From Agroathelia rolfsii (lineage: Eukaryota; Basidiomycota; Agaricomycetes; Amylocorticiales; Amylocorticiaceae), in NCBI GenBank assembly GCA_018343915.1, contig JABRWF010000005.1, forward strand, positions 4,189,001 to 4,253,000: a stretch of 64,000 bases of DNA. Reading direction: 5' to 3'. The notes under the pieces were generated by a model. It was not told the DNA's origin and did not search any database. It saw only the letters and a list, made by a program, of their open reading frames with translations. How positions within the stretch are numbered: the first letter of the stretch is position 1; each line of letters starts with the position of its first letter. The position numbers and the translations under genes were made by a program. Shown in pieces: positions 35,246 through 46,495 of this stretch.

Positions 35246-36173
35246 TTATCCAGCAAGGCTGGACGATCGCTCGGCAGAGCTTGTACCGCGTTGCTCTTCA
35301 GCAGCTCTCTCAAGCCATTCGGTTCTTTGAGATTCCATTTCCGTATGCTGGGTATTGTCCATCGGTGTTTTGTCCAGAAGCGCCTTGGTTGCCCAATTGA
35401 GATAACCGGTGAGACTGGTCTCCCATTCTCTCTTGGAGGGATCAGGGATGACGTGAGGATAAGTTTGCGACGCGGGGTCTATCGGGGGTAGATTAGACAC
35501 GGCCGTAAACATGGCGTCGTATTGTGCTGGAACAGTCGCAAGCGCTCGCAGCATGTCCCATTCAAGGAATGCGAGCTTCTCTTGTCTCGTCCGAGCGCGT
35601 GAGAGATCAGTCCGTGACTTGCGAGCCGCACGCGAGTAGAGGCGCTTTAGTCGTCGTTGCTGATTTCCCAACCAAGTCGGTCAGTAGCCTAGCACTAGGG
35701 ATTTGAAAGATCTCCCAGAAAGAACGCACGTTATCAATCTGACTTCGAAGACTTTCGATTTCGGCCAGCAGATCCGTCTCTCTTTGAGCATCGATATGCA
35801 AGTCCAGCCCCTCATGATGTGGCGCGATAATAGGCAGGTCAGGAGGAAAAGTGAAGATGTTACGCAAACTCCAGGCTTCCATAAAGTCAAACGCAATGTC
35901 GGTGTGGTTTTCAAGCAGGGTCTGAAACGAGACCAAGCCTTGCTCTACATCATGTGTACTATCCCAGTCATCAAGCCCTTTCTTCTTTGTACGGTCTTCT
36001 GCCCAGCGCAGAAGAAAAGTCTCCATGCCGTCGACAGAGGCATTTGTAGCTTCGTTGGCGATGTTGACAATGTCATCGAGAAGAAGCTGTGGCGAGAACC
36101 CAAGCAGCTCAGGCAGTAGACTAGGCGGTACTTTGGCTCGTATAGGTGCAGGTGCAGTGGGTGCTGTTGACAT
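35246..36173 (-). CDS. MIS12: Kinetochore protein Mis12/Mtw1
   Basis: Two exons joined by a 74-base intron (about 35663-35736), so that SQIDN continues directly into QQRRLKRLYSRAARKSR, one coiled-coil. The N terminus has the Mis12 domain signature: LLPELLGFSPQLLLDDIVNIANEATNASVDGMETFLLRWAED. This is followed by VEQGLVSFQTLLENHTDIAFDFMEAWSLRNIF. The remainder is coiled-coil and a polar tail (about 280 residues in total). Mis12 is a core member of the MIND complex that links the inner centromere to the Ndc80 microtubule-binding complex. The start at 36173 is the first Met, after a stop-rich leader. The frame read through the intron (to 35607) would give a false C terminus. The next gene is divergent, about 310 bases away. 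Confidence 0.88.
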
Positions 36174-36483
36174 TGCTGGCTGCTAGTTGGCTGTTGCTAA
36201 TAACTTGAAGTAGTCTCAGGCTGTAGAATTGGTGTGATCTAATACTGACCGGAATCAAATGATGAGAGTGATGTTGAACACGACGACGGCGACGGCGACG
36301 GCCCACAGCGGCCTAATAAGCCCACAAATATCCCACGTACTAAGGCGCCAATCTGGCTCTTGCATATACCCTTGGTCTGCCTTTTGCATCTAGGCAACTT
36401 TGCTTCCCTATTTTCTTTTTCTGGTGCATTGGATTTGTGCTTTTTCATTCAATCGGCTTAAGCCCAACTTAAATATCGCAATA

Positions 36484-37923
36484 ATGCCCATTGGTCCCCA
36501 CTCTCGTCATGGGAGCATTCATCTAAACACTCATCAGCCAACTGGCGACGACTCGATTGACGCCGAGGTTAGCCTGGACGATGCTGCACGCCCATTCTTG
36601 GCTAGTCATTCTGGAAGACATTCAAGGTCATACCATGACCATCGTTTCCACTCGCGTCTCTATCGGGTCGAAAAGATACTTCATCCTGTCCAAAAGAGGC
36701 TTCGGCATATTTCATTAAAGAAAGCGCTTTGGGCCGCACTTGCCTTTGCAACATTTACATTAGTTCTATTTATCACCCCCGAAACGCGGCATTCAAATTC
36801 GAACGAGATGCTCTTCTATCTTGCACCACAAGGTAGTCCATTGAGAAGTTATCCAGTACCCCTCACAGCTGGAGTCGTACCCAAACGCTTTCACTCTCAC
36901 AACGACTGTATGTCTGGCCTCTTTTGTAGTTGATACTACCCAGTTAATTAAAGAGTATTAGATGAACAAAGTATACCATTGTTGAAGGCCCTGAGCTACG
37001 GCGCCGGGAGTGTAGAAGCCGACATTTGGCTTCGTGATGGAGAGCTCCTTGTTCGTCTTTCCTTTTATTTATTAGGCGCTACTCTGTCTGATCACTTTGC
37101 GATAGGTTGCACATACCATTTTTGGTCTCTCTAATGACAGGAAGTTGTCCAATCTCTATCTCGAGCCGCTTGTAGGTCTCCTCGAAGCCGCTAATGAGGA
37201 AGTGACAGGACGTAGGTCACTCAGGTCAGATGCCTCTTTTTATTTCACTACATTTCGATGCCAAAGTAGATTATAGAGGCATATACGAGACGGCACCTGG
37301 AATGTCGCTCATACTACTCATCGACATCAAGACGGAGGCAGAACCGTAAGGCTTTCTTCTTCTTCTGGAGTACTCATCTCTCTCTCACTTTCCTGCCTAG
37401 AACTTTTGACGCACTTTATGCTGCGCTTGCTCCTCTACGCCGACGCGGCTATCTGACCACATTATCTTCTGATGGAACCAAGGTAATACCATCAGCTATC
37501 ACCGTCATCGGGACCGGAAATACACCACTCTCGCGCGTGCAATCACTGGGCCATAATGCGACACACCCCCGCGATGTCTTCCTCGATGCGCCTCTACACG
37601 CTCTAACTGCAGAACACAACTCCACAATTAGTCCCTTGGCAAGCACAGATTTTGCCGCCACGGTCGGATCAACATGGATGATTCCAGTATGGGGTAGATC
37701 TCGCATCCGCTCGCTGGTACAGAGTGCTAGGGAGAAGGGCATCCAGAGCAGGCTTTGGAACTCACCGATCGCTCCGAGGTGGGCGAGGTACGTGTTTCTC
37801 TCGAATATGTTCCTTCTATACCTTGACTTCTACATCTTTAGGAACTTTGTCTGGCAGATGCTGCTGGACGAGGGTGTGGACTGGCTCAATGTTGACGATC
37901 TTCCCGCTGCCCGAGATTTCTAA
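36484..37923 (+). CDS. AIM6-like PLC-type phosphodiesterase, single-pass membrane protein
   Basis: A polar N terminus (about 85 residues) precedes one transmembrane segment (ALWAALAFATFTLVLFIT), predicting a type II protein with a lumenal or outer catalytic domain. The domain reads VPKRFHSHNDYEQSIPLLKALSYGAGSVEADIWLRDGELLVAH across two introns. This has the HND and E-x-D...D-x-x-x-x-VAH pattern of glycerophosphodiester phosphodiesterase/PLC-like barrels. Then come LLIDIKTEAEPTFDALYAAL, VTVIGTGNTPLSRV, RLWNSPIAPRWARNFVWQMLLDEGVDWLNVDDL and the stop at 37923. The layout matches yeast Aim6 ('altered inheritance of mitochondria'), whose biochemical substrate is not established. The fold is well supported; a particular reaction is not. 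Confidence 0.82.
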
Positions 37924-38071
37924 AGCAGGCGGAGGGGTTTTTTTAAAATAAATAAAATACCATTTTTCTTTTTTTAGGAGGTACGGTTGAACGATAAACC
38001 AAATACTAATAGTGTGGTCAGGTTGTTGAACATTTCAATATCATCATTTATATGAGTTAATCCGTTCCGAT

Positions 38072-39613
38072 TTATTTCGCCTCATTCATAAGCCCCTTGG
38101 GCATCTTGGCACCTTTTGGCGCCGGATGCTTTCTCCGAAATTCCCTTGCCATTTCTATCATAGGCACCCAATGCACGTTTTCATGCTCATTAACCCATTC
38201 GATGAACCGTTCCTATGATCATATGGTCAAATTACACAAGCCTTGTAAGATCGGCTGGATCACCTACCAGCATCAGTACCACATGAGGGCGGCTCAAAAT
38301 AGAAGGTTAGACCGGCACAACGACACGAAACCAATCATACCTACCCACTTACGTCAGGATGGATGGTTATTGGAAATATAAACTCTTCCTCCTCTCTAGA
38401 GCCCAGCATATTAGGTGTACGTCGGAATTATTCCGTACGCTTGAAAATACAAACCGATAGCAGTATTCGAACGTGTCTTTCCAAAGTTGCTCTACATCTC
38501 GTGCATTCACCCAGCCATGTGAATTCGCGCTTGCTTTGATGAACCTGGCTCATGCAGTGCAATTGATCAACGGAATTAGCAAATCAAGAGCCACATAGGT
38601 ACTTACATCATAGGTGGCAAATCGTCCAAGTACCAGTTTGCAGGAATTTCTACTAGCCCTGTCTCTTTCCCTTTTTGCGGCGGTTTCATCCACGTCTCTG
38701 CTTTGGAATTGTAGTCAATCTTTGTCCAGGTATCTTGATGGCGCAAATAAAATGGCTGGCAACTATTTTACCGACATGTATCAGTGATAGAATGCGCATA
38801 ATCGTAAACAGTTACTTACTCATGCGCCATGTTAGAATTATCTATGAATGTAATCGAATGGTGTGTGAGGGTGGTGAGAACGGTAAAAGACACTGATGCT
38901 TACCGTACTCTAGTCCTTTTTCAAGTAAAAGGTTTGTACTACTTGAACTTGTCTCCCACCACGGTGCTACGTTGCCTTTGGGCGTCTCTCCATGACAAAA
39001 ATCAGTCAAAAGTTTGTAAGTGTGGTCCAGTACATCAGCCAATTGTTCTGGCGACAATTGGACCGGATTCTTCGTAAATAGGGTAGATCAGCTCCGCTAC
39101 TAGGGTTTCAGGCTCTTTTCCAGAAATACAAACCTCATGTGAATATCCATGAAGCCCACTATACGATACACAAAAGCTGGAATCAGCAAGAAAGAAACGA
39201 TTCCAAGTTGAACCGTACAACTCATGCCCGGCGTCTCTCACGGCTGCCATCTGCTCCGGAAACGTCTCCAAGCTATGTCCAGGCACAAACCAGGTTGTCT
39301 TGAGTTTGTACTTGTCGAAGAGTTTCAACAAACGCGGCACTCCCACTTCTCCAGCGTACATGCCCTAGAGTATATGCACATCAGATTCCACATTCAGGGA
39401 AAATCAAAGCTCAGGATCGACAAAGATATGAAACTAACACGAGAGATGTCAAGAGGCGAGTCTTCGCCGCCATATGAACCTAGCCTACATGAGAAACAGG
39501 ATATAAAGTATTTAACGCTCACGCACGCGAGCAGAAACAGGAGGAGTAGTTAACCAGCCGGCCACAGCGTCTACATGGACACCAAACCCGATGAGTACTT
39601 TCTTCGCTGGCAT
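38072..39613 (-). CDS. PgdA-like polysaccharide deacetylase (NodB/CE4 fold)
   Basis: Multi-exon gene. It starts [20 protein letters not shown], then [119 protein letters not shown] and [15 protein letters not shown]. It ends near GLMNEAK. This is the full NodB-homology barrel of the H. pylori PgdA/allantoinase-like branch rather than the classical chitin deacetylases. Metal ligands (Asp of HVDAV; both His of HGYSHE) are visible. The position before the metal Asp pair, usually Asp in this branch, is His here. The substrate in fungi is uncertain (amide or N-acetyl group hydrolysis). No signal peptide, so probably cytosolic. A TATATAAA box lies about 200 bases upstream (39813-39820). Confidence 0.85.
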
Positions 39614-39812
39614 TGCAACTGATAGCAAATTTTGAAAAGCGTGTATAGTGGTGACATTTTGATACTGGGTAGTTACAAACTCTCTTAAGAGTGCCAGTGC
39701 TAGCTAGTAAATTGCGCTTAGAGTGTCTTTGGCCAATGAAAACGCCCACTTGGTGTGGTGCTGTTTTGAATGGATTAAAACTGAATGGTGTCAATACCGA
39801 AAGCCATGGTGC

Positions 39813-39820
39813 TTTATATA
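39813..39820 (-). promoter_or_regulatory. TATA box of the deacetylase gene
   Basis: TATATAAA on the minus strand, about 200 bases upstream of the ATG at 39613, allowing for a leader of ordinary length. Placement is by motif only. Confidence 0.45.
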
Positions 39821-41171
39821 AGTGGATGATGCCATAACTCGGGCAATGTCTTATACTTTTATCTTTTCTCCTGTTTAATCTATATCTGTATCTATCTATA
39901 TATATACATCGTATTAAATTGTATTCAAAATGAAAAAATTTGAGGGTTATTGTGCTACACAGGATATCACATTGTACTTGCATAGGTGTATTGATGTAAG
40001 CTCGAGATGCACCAAATTTCCTATTCCCTAGTCTATCCTTCCCTCGCTCACCTCATCCTCTATTCTCTGCCCTCCCCCTCTCTAAGTCCGCTCCTTCACC
40101 AGTCTGCCATGTCAATGCCATTGTATTCCTCCATTTCACATATTTATTCTCAGTCTTTCTAAATGCTCAAGTAGATACCAATAGTAAGTGATGCATTATC
40201 TTTTACGGCAGTAAAAATACAGGCTGACCTATCACAACAATTAGGATATATTGTAAACCTTTTGATAACTTGGATGAGAACTTTTAATATTCATGTTAAT
40301 TTGTGTACAATAGTTTTATATGCGTGTATTATACAAAACTATATATTTATTGACTTGAAATGAGTGAAAAACTAAGCTAATATAGTAATGTTAGTAAGGT
40401 TGATTTGTTACTGATAATTACTATTATGCTGAACAAAATAGAGTTTTTACTCCACTCAATATATGGGTTATGAATGCACAGACTTGGCGCGTGTACCGAT
40501 GTGTAGGTGATGTATATATGCTGATATTTAAGTGAAGGGTCGTTATATCAATAATTCACATAGCTTGAAAGTGTGAAACCTTGATATCAACTAATCAAGA
40601 CATATTTTGAACAGTAGTAATGATGATAGTGGTGGTGACGGCAGCGCTAGGGGCGGTAGAGTTGCTATGCAGCGATTGAATTGAGTAACACTCAAAAGAC
40701 CAATTCACAACATATTCAGTTCGTGATAAGACAAACCAAATTACATCTGAATTTTGAATCAGTGAAGTGGCCTGGAGTCCTTTAGTAGAAAACTTCAAAA
40801 GGCGACAGTGTCTAGAGCCTGAGGTATGTAGGCGTCATGGTTCTGACAGGCAGAAACGGAAGACTTGGATGGTAACACGGTTATCGGAGTGTTGGGCATG
40901 AAGTGTTATTGGGAGCCCCTAGCCTAAGGGGCACATAAGCATAAGCAGAACAGCAGACCGCATTGATAGTTGGCAACGCAGCCGCAACGTATAATTTCAA
41001 GTTTCTCCTCCGTGCAAAGCAGGGATTTCCGCTAGTACATGTGATGCCCCTAATACCCATGGGCGCTAAGATCTGGCGCTGGGCTGGCTAGGCCACGGTC
41101 ACGGTGTATTCCACCGGCAAAACCAATTTCAATCAATTGATTTCAATTTCTGATTACATCTATACCCGGTC

Positions 41172-41629
41172 TTATCTATTAGTTTTTGACCCAAGAAAAG
41201 CTTTACGCGTATCAGAACACGATGCGATAACGGTCTGAACTCTGATAATGGTGGCGCATTGTCGGATGTAGTTGGATAAATGCGCTTCAATGCTTGTCTT
41301 GGTTTGTGAAGGCGACGCCAGATTTTGTTTCCGGGTGGAATCTCGTCCGCATACGTCGTGCATCATGCGTCACGGTGTAGCAATGAGAAGCATCTAATCT
41401 GTCTGGTACACCACTCAGCTTCTCATTGAAGCTATCTCGTTATCAGAGTACCACACAGATAACGAGTCCTAAGCGATAGAATTCACCTCATTCCTCGAGC
41501 TTCAACATGTACTAGTAATCAAGGACAGTCACTGGCAGGCTTCATCCAATATGCATTGGCACCCCTGGACGTTATATCCCCCCAGACGCCCTGGCGTTAT
41601 CTATGCCCAACTATCTATGCTCAGTTATC
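41172..41629. promoter_or_regulatory. Cluster of GATA-factor cores upstream of permease
   Basis: Eight GATAA/TTATC cores lie in about 460 bases: 41172-41176, 41226-41230, 41244-41248, 41275-41279, 41440-41444, 41458-41462, 41597-41601 and 41625-41629. About one would be expected by chance in balanced sequence. In fungi, nitrogen-catabolite GATA factors (AreA/Nit2/Gat1) bind such HGATAR sites upstream of permease and catabolic genes. Confidence 0.5.
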
Positions 41630-41680
41630 CCTGTCCCCCCTACCCCCTGTGAACTCGTATCTTGACTCTCCCCAATAACC

Positions 41681-43856
41681 ATGTCCCACTTGAGCCCTAA
41701 AGAATATCATTTGCGCAGTGACAAGCCTGTTCAACAATTACCCCTTGAGCACCTCAGACAACAAGATGATGCCAAACTTGCCGAACTAGGCTATAGGAGC
41801 GAGTTCAAGCGCGAGTTCTCTGTTTGTCTCGCATGCATCATCCGTTCCCAATATCCATCGATGTTCACATGAATTCATGGCTAGTTTTTAGAAACCGTTG
41901 CCTTTTCTTTCTCAATCATGGGTGTTGTGGCTTCAGTTAGCTCAACTTTTTCATTCCCTCTTGTCTCTGGAGGTCATGTTGGCATGGTATTTGGCTGGCT
42001 CATACCTTCCCTATTCGTGATGACTATTGCGGCCTCCATGGCAGAGCTTGCTTCGTCAATGCCGTAAGCTTCTGAATGATTCACAGGAAATGATTTCTAA
42101 TAATATATACATTGTATGAAAATTTAGGACAAGCGCGGGTCTCTACTATTTCTCTGCTAAACTCGCTCCATCCCGCTGGGCCGCATTGGCAAGCTGGATC
42201 ACAGGATGGGCAAATGTGACAGGACAAATCACTCTTGTTTGTTCCATTGATTTCACTTGGTTCGTATGGCCTTGATTTGTGGTTTGCTAAATTGAACCAT
42301 ACTTTTTTGAAGTGCTCAAATGATTACCACGGCTGTTAATGTTGCCTCAGATGGTAACATAGTTATTTCAAATGGTGGAACCTATGGCATCTTGCTGGCT
42401 ATATTATTTGCACACGGAGTGGTCTGTTCGTCAGCAACATCTATCCTCGCTCGCTTGAATTTATTCTATGTGGTTGTTAACGGCGAGTATGCTTCTCTTG
42501 CTACGTCTCAAGAGCTGCTGATCCTAGTATTAGCTGGTTTGATTAGTTGGGACTACAATAGCCGCAATAATTGCGCTGCTTGTATGCTCTGAAAACCAGG
42601 GATTGAGAGTTTCAACCACTACTGCTTTCACGCAGTTTGAAAACAATACGGGATGGAAAAATAGTATGTTTCTGTACCCTAGACGTTCATCTACTCCCAT
42701 TTTTGATAAATGAAACAGACGCATGGGCATTTCTTCTTGCATTTACGGCTCCCATGTGGACCCTCACAGGCTACGATTCTGCAGCGCATATCGCCGAAGA
42801 GGTCTCTGGTGCCTCGCATGCTGCACCGCTAGCTATTCTACTTGGTGTTGGTTTTACAGCATCGCTGGGCTGGCTTCTTCTGATTGCGGCTAGCTATGCA
42901 ACTACTAGCGTCTCGGACCTTTTATTGTCTACTCTTCCGCTGCCAATGGGGCAATTGTTTTTGGATACCTTAGGGAAGAGTGGGATGCTGGCAATCTGGA
43001 GTCTTGTCATTGTTGTACAGGTATAACTACCCTATTTTTCGATAGAGAGATATTAAGTGCTTATGATGCACCTGTAGTTTGTCACTGGAGCCGCTCAGGG
43101 AGTAGATGCTTCGCGCGTTGTTTTTGCTTTCGCCCGGTGAGTAGAACGGGAAATCATCTCCGCATGCCTAATATACAATTATTGCATACACTAGCGATAA
43201 CGCTCTTCCCGGCTCTTGCTGGTGGAAGAATGTGAATAAAAGAACATATACGCCCGTAAATGCCGTCTGGTTTGTCATGGTCTGTGCAGGAATTTGTGGC
43301 CTTTTAGGATTCTCAGAGGCGGCCTTATCTAGTTTAGCTGTAAGGCTCTATAAAACGTCACGCCTCGTTATCCTGTATTTAACTAATATCCTCTGGCACA
43401 TATAGGGGGCATCCGTCATAGGTCTGTATATATCCTATGCCACACCAATCTTTTTGCGTGTTGTCACTGGACACCCTATTAACCCTGGCCCCTTTACTCT
43501 GGGGCGATGGTATCGACTTATCGGGATAGTTGCGGTGTCATGGGTATGTTTTATAACGGTGCTGCTGCTGTTCCCATCCTACCAGCATCCCAGCGCGCCC
43601 GACATGAGTGAGTTGATTACAGTATGCGTTTAAAGCATGGGCTCACTCTACTAAATCCGTTCGGTTGAAAGACTACGCTGTGGTGATCATTATGGGCGTG
43701 TTTCTCTTTGCGTCCATCAGCTGGGTTTTGTCCGCCAGAAAGTGGTTCACAGGTCCAGTGTCGAACCTGAGCGAACCTGGAACGGCATCGATTGAAAAGA
43801 TGGAAGAGGTGAAAAATGCTGTTCGCACAGAAGTACGCATGGTCAACGCCCCGTAA
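41681..43856 (+). CDS. APC-family amino acid / amine (GABA-type) permease
   Basis: Spliced gene for a 12-helix transporter. The cytosolic N terminus (MSHLSPKEYHLRSDKP; LAELGYRSEFKREFS) runs into the first helices, which read ETVAFSFSIMGVVASVSSTFSFPL and GHVGMVFGWLIPSLFVMTIAASMAELASSMPTSAGLYYFSAKLAP. Later motifs include PMWTLTGYDSAAHIAEEVSGASHAAPLAIL, FARDNALPGSWWWKNVNKRTYTPVNAVW and NPGPFTLGRWY. These are typical of the ACT subgroup (GABA, choline, amine and amino-acid permeases, such as yeast Uga4 and Hnm1). It ends with a polar tail (RTEVRMVNAP). Substrate cannot be read from sequence; GABA, polyamines or amino acids are candidates. It faces the MATE gene tail to tail with 116 bases between stops. 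Confidence 0.88.
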
Positions 43857-43972
43857 AAAGTAAACAATTGTCAGAGAAATCGTTGTTACGTGATTTGCAT
43901 AGATTTGCAAACATCTATTTGAATCGATTTACTCCTATACTCAGACCCTGACACTACCATATCTAAGCAGAC

Positions 43973-45968
43973 CTAGTTGATGCGTGTATGCCCCAGCTGC
44001 CTTTGCGCCTCCAATTTGTTTCTTTCAATACCTTTCTGGATTTCTTTGTCCCAATCTGTGCCAAGCCACACAACGCCATACTCACTAAGCCCAACGAGGA
44101 AGAGACCGACCACCTGGCCAACCCACAAACCTCGTAAGCCCATGTCGATGCGAAAGGCAAGCGTCAGACCCAGGGGTAGGGCTATCACGTAATAAGCGGC
44201 CAAGTTGAAAATAGCTCCAAGGTGTTGACGTCCTAGGGGCTCAAGTTAGGCGGGATTAATTCACACAGATGGTAAATCGGAGTACCTTGGCCACGAAGCA
44301 CGCCGCTGCTCGAGTTGGCAAGGCCGTCTGCCACTTGGAAAGAAGCTACAAGAGGCATCACGCTGCTGACGAGATTGATTACTGCTTGGTCTTCACTGAA
44401 GATACGACCAAAAATCTACATGGAAATGAGCATGGCTCAATATTCCTGTCAGTTCATAGAGTACAGAATGACACTCGCGTTTTTTGTGGCTAGAAGGATA
44501 GCCATAACAATCAGTCCTGGAATGCACTTGTTAGGGAACCGGACTTTGATAATAATAATAAACCACTCTCTTACCAGCTAAAGCACTGAGCAAGGCGGAT
44601 AGATGGGCTACATGTTTCGCTCCACGCGCCGATCTGGCACCAATAAGATTCCCCACTTTGGACGAAGTAGCAACACCTATGCCGAACGGAATAGTATTCA
44701 AGACTAGGAAGAAGGGTTAGGCACTTTTTTCTCCGATAACTTTGAACACTAACTCTGGTCCGTAGTCATGATCACAGATTGTGCGGCCAGGGGTACTGAG
44801 CCAAGATGGCCAGCGGCAAGAGCCACAACCTCAAAGGCAGCCCTGTTATATTTTCAAGTTAGCTAAAGAATAAAAAGAGAGTTCCTTTCATACCATTCGA
44901 TGCCAACAAGAAGAATACCAGGCAAGGCAAGCTTCAAGAAACTCCAGCATCCCCTTGAATCAAATGCAACCCTGAGTTGAAAGCCACCCCAAGTTTCATT
45001 ACCTCTATGAGTTGGAGAAAAATAGGTATAGACGATTAAAAATAGGAACATGAGCCAGTAGACGATCGAAAGTGCCACAGGTGCACCCAGAAGACCCAAC
45101 CACGTATGATGCACAAGTCCAATATGGAGGCCAATGTTGATAGGGACCATTGCTATAAGGACTACTGTAGAGCCAGACATGATTCCTTTTATTTTGATTT
45201 TTTAGATGACAAAGGTATAACTATGGTTCCAAGGACCAACCTTGACATTGCAAGTATTTTTTGAGGCTCTCGAAGCCGATATAACCAGGAGCACCAATAA
45301 TAAGGATTCGAAGATATGACTGAACGTTACTGCTAAGCTGTGCTGGTTGACCAAGGGCAAGCAATATTGGCTCGATGAAGGCCCATGTAAGACAAACAGG
45401 AGCAACAAGGATCCAAAGAAGACCAAGACACCGCTGAAAATGTATGGACAGGTCCGCAGGCCTACTTCCACCAGTGAATGCTTGGGATCCGAAGGTATCC
45501 AGTGCAGTTGTACCACCGAGGGCAACACAAAAGCCTGTATGGAGAAGAAGGATGTGGGATCATTGTGGCCAAGAAATAGTAGGTATGAGGTACTAGCCCG
45601 TAACAAATGCCAGCATGACCGAAAATGCTGATGCGGAGAGCTCTTCAGGACCAAGTCGGCCTGTTATTAATACAGATATTGTCTGTATGGAATTTTGCAA
45701 AACATATGAAAGTATCACTGTATTTTATTTCATCGTCGCATCAATATGAGCCAACATCATAATAATGGTAGGAAGAATAGCTTGAACTAAACATACCAGG
45801 AACGGATCCAACGGTGAGTGACGCGAGAAGTTTAGTCTTGCTTTCTTCCTTGTCTGTATCTTCACCGCTACTAGTATAGGATATGGTCGCGTCAGAAAAA
45901 GTTTCATCTGTCCGAGCTCTTTGTGACAGTAAAGGGTCCCTCTCAGTGATTCGACTTTGACTAGCCAT
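43973..45968 (-). CDS. MATE-family efflux transporter
   Basis: Multi-exon gene. A polar acidic N terminus ([34 protein letters not shown]) precedes twelve hydrophobic segments. Diagnostic stretches are [135 protein letters not shown] and [30 protein letters not shown]. These match the two MATE halves. MATE carriers export cationic metabolites or drugs in exchange for H+ or Na+, in plasma or vacuolar membranes (compare yeast Erc1). The start Met at 45968 is the first in frame after the leader. It shares its 527-base upstream region with the divergent secreted ureohydrolase gene. Confidence 0.9.
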
Positions 45969-46495
45969 GTTTATTGGATGAGGAGATTTGCAGCGCACTG
46001 GCAACTTTGAATTCGTGATCTCAAGCCAGACCTTCAAGTGCTCTTAACTGTCGGCCGCTTTGTACTCTGGTCATCCATATCTGTGGCCTTAGCGCTATCT
46101 TCAAGAAGCTACTCATTTATCACTTATCGTGGAATATCTCGCTTGACTGTGATGATGTATTTAGAGCACTAATCAGAATCAGGTGCAAAGCTATCGTGCT
46201 TGCCTCAAGTCAGTCCTGTGGTCGCCTCGAGTTTTCGTTATCTGCAACGAGGCCGGTATCTGTGTGGTTCGGGACTATGGATGCCCTTTATTGTATAGAT
46301 AAACCAGATTTGAATTGTTCAATACGCCCGAAGATTCAGGCTGAACACTATATTTCGGCCGTCTGTATAAACATAGATGTACCATGATCCAGATGGGATG
46401 TTTTTCCATGACATCATGACTTTGGACCATATAAAGGCGAACCCTCAAGCTCAAGGCTTGAAGGTCAAAATCCTGCATTAAGACAAATTCCCCAA
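45969..46495. other. Divergent promoter region (MATE / agmatinase) with GATA cores
   Basis: 527 bases without a gene. GATAA/TTATC cores at 46117-46121, 46124-46128, 46238-46242 and 46298-46302, about four times the chance number. A TATA element sits before the agmatinase start. Confidence 0.5.
46430..46436 (+). promoter_or_regulatory. TATA box of agmatinase-like gene
   Basis: TATAAAG 60 bases upstream of the ATG at 46496. Confidence 0.55.

Larger units (their letters stand above)
39614..41680. other. Long AT-rich intergenic region (2.07 kb), divergent promoters
   Basis: No supported gene. The centre (about 40150-40600) is visibly very A/T-rich. Left of it are a TATA element and leader of the deacetylase gene; right of it (41172-41629) is a cluster of GATAA/TTATC cores before the permease. 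I see no terminal repeats, transposase fragments or tRNA. Confidence 0.5.

Noticed and set aside
39519..39983. Minus-strand frame of 154 codons upstream of and overlapping the deacetylase start
   Set aside because: It is Cys/Tyr/His-rich without domains, spans the promoter, and uses a different frame from the real first exon.
43617..43910. Antisense frame opposite the permease 3' end
   Set aside because: It is a shadow of the permease's last exon with no domain.
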